From Paraspadella gotoi (lineage: Eukaryota; Chaetognatha): a stretch of DNA of 64,000 nt. The notes under the pieces were generated by a model. That model did no database searches and was not told where the DNA came from. It saw nothing but the letters and a program-made list of their open reading frames with translations. This document shows positions 54,865 through 64,000 of the stretch, in pieces. The stretch's first letter is position 1. Every line of letters begins with the position of its first letter. The stretch is from assembly GCA_051294375.1 (NCBI GenBank), contig CM119268.1, positions 8,365,008 to 8,429,007 of the forward strand. The letters are read 5' to 3'. The position numbers were made by a program, and so were the translations under genes.

Positions 54865-55591
54865 AGTCGCAAAGGAGACGAAGAAGAATAGGAAGTCATC
54901 ATGCAAGGACGGCAGAAATCAAAGAGTAAGAGAGAACTGGGAAAAAGAGAGGGAGGCGGGAAAGGAAGAGGGGGAAAAAAGAGAGAGGGTTTAAAGGAAG
55001 TTAAGGGGTGTTCCTATATATAGAATATATAGAACTAAACTATACATAACTAATAATAATTTTTTTCAAAATTTTTTTTTTAGAAAATTGTGAGAGAAGT
55101 ACATTTAATAGAATTTCACGCAAAATAAAAAACGAAAGATTGTAATACATATATAATTCATTTTGAACCCTATCTTAGTAAGCTTTCTAAGTCTTTTGTA
55201 AACTAGAAATACAGACGTACAGAGCAAAAACTGACGAAGCCGGTGTCTCTGTACCGGCGACTAAAAAGTCCTTGAAAGAAGGAAAAAAGTAGCGATCATA
55301 AAATCTCCTTGTTTTCATTATTGACGACAGAGATAAAAACAAATTTTTTTTTTCTTCTAATGCTTATCATTCTTTAAGTTTTAGTACGAATATAATTCTG
55401 TTGACGTTCCCTGCTATATTTCGTTATATCTTGATATAGTTTGTTGTATTTCGCTCTATTTCTCAATATCCACGAACTAAACGTATATAAACGTTATGAT
55501 ATTGGGTATGCGTGCTCCCTTTGAGAATTCAGAAATACGAACATTAGTAATAGTATGAATACCGTTTGTTATTGATCCTCAAACCAGTTTC

Positions 55592-55626
<35 letters not shown>

Positions 55627-55884
55627 CTCTCAACCCTTTTTCTTCTCTCTCTCTCCCNNNNNNNNNNNNNNNNNNNNNNNNNCATTTTGTTAATGCGTGC
55701 CCCAAACCAAGTAGCCCATTTCCGATGCATTCCACAATTTCGTACTACCATAATTATCGTCGTCATTCGTCAATATCATCGTCATCGTAATCATGACGCC
55801 GAAATCGATCATGTTGTTTTTGTTTCTTGTGTTTTCTCGATTCAAAAATGGCGAGCGTCAGTGTCGAGGTCGTTGTCGTAATCG

Positions 55885-55920
<36 letters not shown>

Positions 55921-56896
55921 GGATGTCCCAGGCACGAATCCCACCCCGAGAGATTCCGAGTAGCTTTTCTATCCTTTCTGTTTCGTTAAAATCCATGTAA
56001 AAGTCGTGAGAGAGAATAGAAATATTATTGATAAATGATTGGTATCAGAATCTAAAATGAAAAATTAACTTGGTTCAAAATTCTTTTGACACATAGTTCT
56101 GCGCTTGCAAAAAAAAAAAAATCGCAAAAAGTGTTTTTCAAGTATCAAAACGATTATTATTTCGGAACTGGGCAAAATGCAAATGAGAAATTAGCCTTTT
56201 TTCTTTGGCGCGATGCAAAACATAAAAATAAAAAGTTAAAACATTATAATTTATTATATATATATATGTAGTATGTGGTTCGTTAAGCAGTCGCTGCAGT
56301 CGCTCACCTCTCTTGTTAGTAATGATTACAAAACAAAGTAATAAATAAAAGCTCGCAGAATTCCTCAAATTCTTAAGACGGTATTAAGTGAAAAAGTTAG
56401 ATTTTTTATTTTCCATAGAAAAACGGACACGTGTCAAGCCTTCATCAGCGTTTGACAATTTGTGACGGTATTATATATTTCAATTAATTTAATCGGGACG
56501 GTATTATATATTTCAATTAATTTTACCTTTTTTTTTTTAAACGGAAAATCATCGGCCCTGCCAAAAACCATCCACAAAATCTTTAAAATCTCATCCTCAT
56601 TCTAAGCATTCCTACGCATGTCTTTTCGATGTCTGTTTCAATCCCCTCGAAAAACTATAGTCTCGTTCGTTTTCGATAATGAGGCTTTTTTTTTTCCTAA
56701 AAGACGCATCGCGTCGTCATGGAAACGCATTTAACACATCTTTTTTTTTCGCTCGAGGGGTCGCGAGATTTCTGCCGGGTCAAAAAAAAATAAGATACAA
56801 ATGAGTAAAAATGAGTAAAACGAGAGAAAAGGAGGAAAAAAATCATTGGAAAAAGAGAAAAACAGCAGTTGGAAACTTTGAAAAATTTCTAAAAAC

Positions 56897-57003
<107 letters not shown>

Positions 57004-57190
57004 ACATCTGATAGGGGACGGTCCCTTTTTTGTGGGCGCACGCGAATTTAACCAGTTCCGTTTTTTGATTTGTTTCTCAGTTCTTCATATCATTTTTCGG
57101 ATGTTTTAGCTTTTGAATTTCTTTTTCTCTAGTTTCGTGGTTTCCTGTATCGCTCATTCTTACTTCTTGTCGGTTTTACTTTCATTAATT

Positions 57191-57194
<4 letters not shown>

Positions 57195-57248
<54 letters not shown>
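57195..57248. repeat. (CT)n tract at a 3' splice site
   Basis: CT run ending 9 bases before the CAG at 57258-57260 that precedes the first coding exon of the plus-strand gene. Confidence 0.9.
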
Positions 57249-57299
57249 AAAACCAACCAGGAAGGACACAAAGAACCCGAAACGAAGTCTTAAAACTTG

Positions 57300-59408
57300 A
57301 TGGAAAATATCTCCACGTCTCTGTCGGCGAAATCCGTTTCGACTATACATCGCCAATTCGTTGCCACGCCCATTTTCAAGCAGATAAAGCGGTGAGTTCA
57401 CTCCGAGACGACAAAATATTTATGAGATCCATTCAATGTTTATATGATCTATCATACAAACATTTACAAATACGCCTAACCTCCCCTGTTCCCTTTTGTT
57501 TTTAGCGACTCTCGACGCCGTGCCTTTAAGCGAATCCTCCCACGCCTTTCAACCGAAACGCCATCTTCGGCGGCTGACGCCGTCGCCGCCGCCGCATCAG
57601 CCGGCCTTACCTCACCGCCGCCTCAAAGCCTAACGCTTTCACACGCTATTCGCCCCGACTCATACTTCACTGTCCCCGCGGTGAGGCGGTTCTGGTCGGA
57701 TCGGATCGACTCCGTGAGATACCGACCTTTGGAGTGAGTTCATGCGACCAATTTTGATATTTTAGAAGAAGATCATTGGGGGGGACTTTTTACCGGCTAA
57801 TTCGGTCTTGATTTTACCAAAAGTTTTAGCTTAAAATAACAGTGCTTTAAAAATGTAAAGGCTTGTGTATCTTAATCGGCACAAACTCTTTTATATTTTC
57901 AGAAATTATTAGTACTCTGAATACATACTACAAAGTTAATATTAATTTTAATTCGTTTTTTATGTATGTTAATTTGTTTTGCTGCAGATTTTTACGTCCT
58001 ACGTATCGTCGAGTTCCCTCTGGAAGGAGATCTTCCATTAAACGTATTTCGAGTAAGTTTGTGGACAAGGCGTTTTAAAATTGGGTTGATCCCGGTGCCG
58101 AGCGGAAGGCATCGATTCAAAACTGAGGATATCATATTTAAACGCGGGGTAAACCAAGGCAATAAAAGCTACACGTTTACATATAAATTTTTGGTTTTTC
58201 AATCGCAGAAACTTCGTCTCTTCATCGAATTCGTTTTGACGACGATATCGAAGACGACGACAACGACGACAACGACGAAGACGACGACAGCGACGACGCC
58301 GATATCCAACGAGACATCTTCGACACTGCGATCGAAGATGTCGCCTCTAACGGCGCCAAAACGGAAGTGAGACAGAAGCAGAAACAAAGACAAAAGATCG
58401 ACAAATCGACTCAAACCCAAAATCGACGGAGAACGAAGAAACTTAAATCGGCCGACGAAGACGACAGAAAAGAAGCCGAACGGACAGACGCTGCCGCCGC
58501 CGCCCGCGCAGCCGCCGCCCCAGACACCACCGGGCGCCTCGGATCCACGCTCTCTCCCTCCATCTTCCCGTCCGCATTCATCGAGGGTCGCGTCGGTGTC
58601 TCCGCCCCCAAGAAGATCGTCGCGGATTCGAAGGGAATCTCCAAGTCTTCGTCAACGTCGTCGTCGTCGCCTTCGACCAGCGAATCCACAAAAGCGAAGA
58701 GACGACTTCGTGACGAAGGCGAAAGAGAAGTCTCGAGGACGTCCGCTCCAAAGGCGTCCGCTTCCAAGGCAACCGCTTCCAAGGCGTCCGCTTCAAGGTC
58801 GAACAATTCGGCGTCTGTCCGGTCGAACCGTAGTTTTCCTGTCGATTCCTTTTCACGAACCGGAACTCCAGATCGAAATCCAGTTCGGGCTTCGTCTCGC
58901 TCTCCCACTCGCTCGCCTACTCGTTCTCCTACTCGCTCTCCATCTCGATCTCCAATTAGGTCGCCAATTCGTTCTCCGACTCGTTCTCCCACTCGTTCTC
59001 CCACCCGTTCTCCGACACGTTCCGCCACTCGCTCCCCCACTCGATCCCACGCGGCGACACCTCACCTCGTCTCTCTTTCTCCCCGACGTCAGTTTCGCGA
59101 GGTAGCGCTGACTTCGCCGCGCCCACCACTCACGGAGAAGCAAATCAGAGATTTCAGGTTATTTTTTTCCATTTCTTTTTTCTTTTTTTTTTTCACGTGA
59201 GCGTTTTTAATGTTTTTTGTTGTTCTTAAAGGTTTTAGGCTAAAATGGTTTTAAACTTATAAACTAGATTTTTTTTCTCGGAGGATAGATATTTTTGTAA
59301 TTTCGAATTGATTGTATCATTGTTGATATTTTCGCAGCGGTCGATTTTCAACAAAAAAAGAAAGTTCGCCTTTGCTCATCGAGGGGGAAAATCACATGGC
59401 CACAACGA
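57300..59408 (+). CDS. Unidentified protein with SPTR repeats, 5' part of gene
   Basis: Five exons join in frame: 57300-57391, 57506-57733, 57988-58052, 58209-59157, 59338-59408 (468 codons and one base, donor ACGA|GTAAGA, continuing right). The ATG has an in-frame TAA nine bases upstream. Start: M-E-N-I-S-T-S-L-S-A-K-S-V-S-T-I-H-R-Q-F. Exon 2 encodes R-P-D-S-Y-F-T-V-P-A-V-R-R-F-W-S-D-R. Exon 4 opens with a GAC-derived acidic block (F-D-D-D-I-E-D-D-D-N-D-D), then a Lys/Arg/Gln-rich stretch, Ala-rich and Ser-rich linkers, K-A-S-A-S repeats and about 13 R-S-P-T tetrapeptides. The last splice donor of exon 4 (CAG|GTTATT) is weak. No family recognised; charge pattern suggests a nuclear or microtubule-associated protein, but that is a guess. 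Confidence 0.7.
58898..59046 (+). repeat. 12-bp coding minisatellite (Arg-Ser-Pro-Thr)n
   Basis: Around 13 tandem CGN-TCN-CCN-ACN units with S, I and A variants at the fourth position. Synonymous variation between units shows it is old or under protein-level constraint. Confidence 0.9.
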
Positions 59409-60299
59409 GTAAGATTTCATAATATTGAAACGTTTTTAAACATCATTTCCTTCAACATTCTCAATAAATGTTATTGTTATTGTTATTGTTATTGTTATTG
59501 TTAAGAACAACTTTTAACATTTTCATAATTGTGGATTCTTTGAAAAAGTTTTCTTGGCAAGTCCTTTGTTTTTTTGTTTTTTTACTTGTCTCCGATAGAG
59601 GACGGAATCTTCTATGAAATTTTTTCAACAAAAGCAGTTTATTTCTTCAAATAAGTACTGATTACAATTTTTTTTAAATAAAATCAGTTGGATTGTAAGG
59701 ATTACAATAATTAAAGTCAATTAAAAAATAGGAAATTAAAAAATAAATGCAAATGCTCCTTTTATATTTATCAATGATCATAGCTCCAAAAGAGGCCGTT
59801 AAGGTAAGTTGATCAAAATAAAAAAAAACAACACAGAGGCAAATTATGCCGCACTACGTAAAGAATTCCACTAGTCAGCGCACCTTTGGCACATTTAACA
59901 TTATTCACTTTTCGAGCCTTTAAATTAAAGTTTAAAGTTTAATTAAATAAGCAAACAAACGTCCAAAATAAAGAAAATTAAATATTCTTTCTCCGCCCCT
60001 CGCGATCGTCGTATTCGTTTTCATGCTTTTAATGTCCGCCGAAAATCAAAAATATACCGAAACCCTTTTAAAAATCAAAGGGATCGTTCCGATACACCCG
60101 GTATTATCGACATGAAAAGCGAGCACCCTTTCGCGGATACCACTGTAGGGCGAGAGACCAATTTTTCTCCATTGGCCACGCCCTTTTTTTTTATGCCCAT
60201 TTCCAGCCCCTAATTCCGCCCTCGTAGGGCAATCAAGAGCCGACATCGTTTTTGATCCTAAGATATGAAACCCAAACAAACATTTTTTTTCCTTTAATT

Positions 60300-60670
60300 T
60301 AATTTCCAATTCAATCATAATTCAAATATCTCTTTCCACTCGTCTTTAATCTTTAATCTTTAATTTCCCATTCAATCATAATTCAAATATTCTTTCCACT
60401 TGTCTTTAATCTTTAATCTTTAATTTCCCATTCAATCATAATTCAAATATATCTTTCCACTTGTCTTTAATCTTTAATCTTTAATTTCCCATTTTTCAAT
60501 CATAATTCAAATATATCTTTCCACTTTGTCTTTAATCTTTATGCTTAATCTTTAATTTCAAAATTCAATCATAATTTCAAATATCTCTTTCCACTTGTCT
60601 TTAATCTTTAATCTTTAATCTTTAATTTCCCATTCAATCATAATTCAAATATATCTTTCCCACTTGTCTT
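60300..60670. repeat. 61-bp minisatellite, about six copies
   Basis: Unit contains TCTTTAATCTTTAATTTCCC, then ATTCAATCATAATTCAAATA and TCTTTCCACTTG; copies vary by short indels. Confidence 0.9.
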
Positions 60671-60928
60671 ACCTCACTCATTGTCGTTTCCTTTAACTCT
60701 CCTTCCATCCCTCGTTCTTTTTTCTTTTCTTTCTACACTCCTCTGGAGAAGGCATGATTCTTCTCCCCCACCCTGCATTCTTTCTTCCCTTCCTTTTCTT
60801 TCTTTCTTCTTTCTTTTCATCTATCCACCCTACCTTGCCTCTCTATCGCCAGCCATCGCATTCTCTGATTAAACTCGATCGATTCATAGCAAAAAAACCA
60901 ATCTTCCGTAAACGATCCTTCCTTCATT

Positions 60929-60993
<65 letters not shown>

Positions 60994-62156
60994 AGAAGAA
61001 GAGAGAGAAGAGACATGCATTTTGCCGCCAGAGTCGGAGGGGAAACTGTAAAACAGAGAGTTCATGATGACTCCTTCGTCTGGAAGTAATTTACTCCCAT
61101 AAAATTTCTATGGTGTCGTGCTTCCTTTTCCCGACAACCTCTCTCCCTCCCTCTCCCCCCCCCCCAAACTCCCCCCTTCTTTCGACGAGCGCATCCACTT
61201 CCTCTTCCTCCTCCTTCTCCTCGCCGCCGGATAACTTACCCGGGGCCTTGGCCCCTTACCTGCGGGCGGGGCGATTTAAAAATTCGCGGATTCGAATAAT
61301 TAACCTTTTGGCCTTTAAAAAAAAAAGCATTTCATAATTATTTTCTGCGTTTTCTGCATTCTGTCAATCAATGTCAACCGCATTTTTTTTTTATTGATTT
61401 ATCTCGGGTCAATTTACGTGTTTTCATTTTTACAAAATTGTTCAAAAAACTTTGAAAATGAATCATTTTTTTCAAAAAGTTTTTCTTTTTATAATTATAA
61501 ACTATAAAAAATGAAATGAAATAATCTACAGCTTTTTTTTGGTTTTTTTGTTTTGTTTTTCTTCTCAAAATCAAAACGAGAAATAATCCGAAATAGAATT
61601 GCTTAAGAGTAATACAATTTAAAAGAAACGCGATCGGTAATTACGACTATATAGTATAAACAATAAATCATACAAATAAATAAACGTTATGGGGCCTCTT
61701 TTAGTATATAATATCTTCGGTTCTTTTATTATTAACTTTTCTTATGCCTTGACTTTTGTTCGGCTTCTCATTCGTCATTTTTCGGTTTTTCTGTTTTTCT
61801 TTTTCCAAAGACGATTAATTAAATGGAAGCGACGAATATGAGAGATGTGCCACAGACGCCTTGGCTGCCTTCATTAATAATATTTTTTAATGTTTAAATC
61901 TTTGCCGACAAAGAGGGAATCGTTTAGAATAAAACCTAGAAGTAGGAAGGTCACATTTGCTGATTAACCAGATGATGTACTATGTACTTTTATTGATAAT
62001 ATTTATAAGTTTATTAAATGATATTGACGATAAGGTCAGCCATAACGGGGACATTCTGTTTGGATACGAACGGTCATTCTTACTGACCACGACGGGTCAC
62101 AAAATACAAAGACTTCGTCGTCGTCTTTGTTCAAATCATTTGAGCTCCCAAAGTAT

Positions 62157-62175
62157 TGATGATAATAATAATAAT

Positions 62176-62273
<98 letters not shown>

Positions 62274-62293
62274 TAATAATAATAATAATAATA
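62157..62293. repeat. (AAT)n microsatellite
   Basis: Long AAT/ATA run. Confidence 0.96.
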
Positions 62294-63177
62294 GTAAAAA
62301 TAAATAATAATATTAAATTATTAAAGAAAATAAGATGATAATTGAAATGGTTCTACGATGCTTTTTTTTTTCTAATTCTAATCCTTCCGGCGTTAGGTCC
62401 CCATGTTCGTGCACCATAAATCTTCTTCTTCGACACCCGCCCGTAATTTATGTGACCGAGCAAGAAAAGTTTAAGAATAACAAATTGGTTTTTCGAAAAA
62501 ATGCTATTTCTTTTTCTTAGTCATTGGATAATGTGTTTTTCTAATCCTTGGATCCCACACAAATCCATCGAAAAGGCTCTCGACACGTCAATAATTTTTC
62601 CTATATTCCTTTTGTTTTAATGTTACTTCTAATGTTTTTCATATTACGAACAAGTTGGTCGAATTAAAAATCCATTACAGACTTTTTGCAAGAAACGTAT
62701 TCTGCTTGTTACATTTTTCGCCTCAACCAGGAATGATTTCCTCACTTTCTTATTTTCTCTCTTTTTTTTTTTTTATACATCGTAATTCTATAGACGTCTT
62801 CGTCGGAGTTGTCGTCGTCAGCGTCGCCGTCGTCGTTTGTTCCTTTATTCGTCTTTGGCGGCTTGCTACGCCATCTTCGTCGATATCTTTGTCTCTTTTG
62901 TCGTCGCCATCATCGTCGTCACTGTCATTCTTTGTCCATAAGTCGTACTTATTTGACGATTTTAATACTATCTTTGTCTTCTCTGTCATCAACGTCGTCT
63001 TTTTCGTCGTCATCGTCGTCATTGTCGTCGTCGTTGTCGATTTTCTCGGAATGGTTTCCTAACGTCTTTCGTGATGAGAATTTTTTGGAGAAAAAAAAAT
63101 AAGAAAAAAGTTTGGCTTCATAAGTTATTAATGAGACGAAATTCCTGTCAAGTTTTTCGCGCTTTTAAAGCAGAGGA

Positions 63178-63209
<32 letters not shown>

Positions 63210-63471
63210 AGAAGACCAGAAAGCAAAGAAAGAAAAAAAAAAGAAAAAGAAAATTACAACCACATTTTGTCATTCATCCTCAATCTAATTCGGACTAAAA
63301 ATTTTTTTTCTCAATTTTTCTTCAAACAAGTCTTTTGAAAAAAAAAAAACAACAAAATTCACGCGAAGATCAAGATGTCGCTTCTGTTCACGAATCGAAT
63401 CAAGAATTGAAGAGAAATAAACAAAAGATTTTTGTCTTCATCTTCGACGGCGCCATCTCTCGAGGCAAAAG

Positions 63472-63626
63472 AAGGACACCGACTCTTCGACGATGACGTC
63501 GCCGTTCGTCCGCGGCGCCACTTCGCGCACCACGATGCCGGCGTCGCGCGGCGCGTCCGTGGCTCCGTCGTATACGCGAGCGCCGCTTTACGTCAGCACC
63601 GGCGCCCATGGAGCGGAGATCAAGAG
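63472..63626 (+). CDS. Candidate exon, unidentified
   Basis: GC-rich island in AT-rich DNA ending at donor AAGAG|GTGAAA. Two frames stay open: one reads T-M-T-S-P-F-V-R-G-A-T-S-R-T-T-M-P and ends G-A-H-G-A-E-I-K; the other reads G-H-R-L-F-D-D-D-V-A-V-R-P and would fit the phase left by the exon at 59408. The first looks more like natural protein. It may be a later exon of the SPTR-repeat gene, with missing exons between. Confidence 0.4.
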
Positions 63627-64000
63627 GTGAAAGTGTGCAATGCGTTTTTAAAATATAACAATAATAATAATACGTAACAATGAAATAATTAGCTTATTTT
63701 TCATTTGATCAACAGTTTTTCTCTGTACAACTTATTGCTACGTAATTCAATTAATAAAAAAAATGTTATTTGATTTACATAATTTACTCTCTCATTGTCG
63801 ACTCTCTATTGATCCGACATTAACACTTCCTTTACTTCACTTTAACCTCAGAAAACTTGGTACTTCTACCTCACCTTAGCCCCCCCCCCCCTTGTGATTA
63901 TTTCCTTCCAATTCTATCTTGACCTTGCACTGAGATTTGGGCTTGGGCTTGGGCACCGGCTTCGTCTCAGGCTTTTCTCCCCGTTAATCCCTTCTCAGCT
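63627..64000. other. Right edge, no gene recognised
   Basis: AT-rich sequence with a short AAT run (63660-63673) and a C run near 63883-63892. A duplicated GGGCTTGGGC unit (63940-63955) is the only other feature seen. Confidence 0.5.

Larger units (their letters stand above)
47183..55340. repeat. Tandem 8-kb segment, copy 2 (error-rich, probable artefact)
   Basis: Repeats copy 1 from TGTCCCGGCCAC to GATAAAAAC with very many one-base insertions and deletions, also outside homopolymers (for example GTCTGTCGTCTGTCTGCTGTCC near 49440). This resembles uncorrected long-read sequence used to fill a gap. It includes an (AAT)n run (51174-51291), CT blocks (53448-54050) and (GA)n at 54781-54862. Confidence 0.8.
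59409..63471. other. Probable intron or spacer, no exon supported
   Basis: AT-rich. Contains (TTATTG)n at 59469-59503, a 61-bp minisatellite, (GA)n at 60931-60988, C-rich DNA near 61150, (AAT)n at 62157-62293, GTC-rich sequence at 62790-63060 and (GAAA)n at 63175-63210. The acidic frames over 62790-63060 on the minus strand shift repeatedly and look like decayed trinucleotide repeat. Confidence 0.5.

Noticed and set aside
60046-60318. 90-codon minus frame and a GGGCGAG..CCATTGG stretch reminiscent of U1 snRNA stem-loop II
   Set aside because: No 5' splice-site-binding sequence, no Sm site and no protein family match.
62750-63060. Acidic minus-strand frames (D-S-D-D-D-D-G-D-D type)
   Set aside because: The acidic pattern jumps between frames every few dozen bases, as expected from a decaying GAC repeat.

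Overview
This is nuclear DNA from an invertebrate animal. Genes are split by GT-AG introns, spacers and introns are AT-rich, and long (CT)n/(GA)n, (GAC)n and (AAT)n microsatellites are very dense. A nerfin-1/INSM-type zinc-finger gene and S1 proteases with the arthropod-like FPYQxSL start suggest an ecdysozoan, perhaps an arthropod; the species cannot be named from the sequence. There are four assembly gaps (224-248, 41059-41326, 46590-46715, 55658-55682).

Layout. 1-307: possible last exon of a plus-strand gene with a poly-Asp tail. 4554-8055, minus: a complete four-exon nerfin-1/INSM1/EGL-46 family gene with SNAG motif and zinc fingers. 8.1-20.9 kb: mostly microsatellites and AT-rich spacer, with one copy of an interspersed element. 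20883-38039, minus: the main object, a 13-exon gene that closes in frame at 7,875 nt (2,624 aa). It encodes a signal peptide, five tandem units each made of two S1 (chymotrypsin-fold) domains, a Pro-rich tail and a C-terminal hydrophobic segment. Of ten domains only one (first domain of unit 2) keeps His, Asp and Ser; two others carry Asn for His and Glu for Ser. 37378-55340: an ~8 kb segment present twice in tandem, beginning inside exon 2 of the protease gene. The second copy is full of single-base indels and looks like uncorrected long-read fill, so it is probably an assembly artefact. 57300-59408 onward, plus: an unidentified basic/acidic low-complexity protein with a tandem Ser-Pro-Thr-Arg repeat, continuing to the right. 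63472-63626: one GC-rich candidate exon.

The genes show no pathway link: a neuronal transcription factor, a secreted or surface multi-domain protease/pseudoprotease, and an unknown protein share a repeat-rich neighbourhood. Interspersed elements (a family with GTCGGATCTGC ends, a nested TTAA-flanked MITE, a CT-tailed dispersed repeat) lie inside the protease introns and in the spacers.

The most unusual biology is the protease/pseudoprotease array. All coordinates for it come from joining splice sites by eye; every junction keeps the frame, but transcript evidence is not available here.
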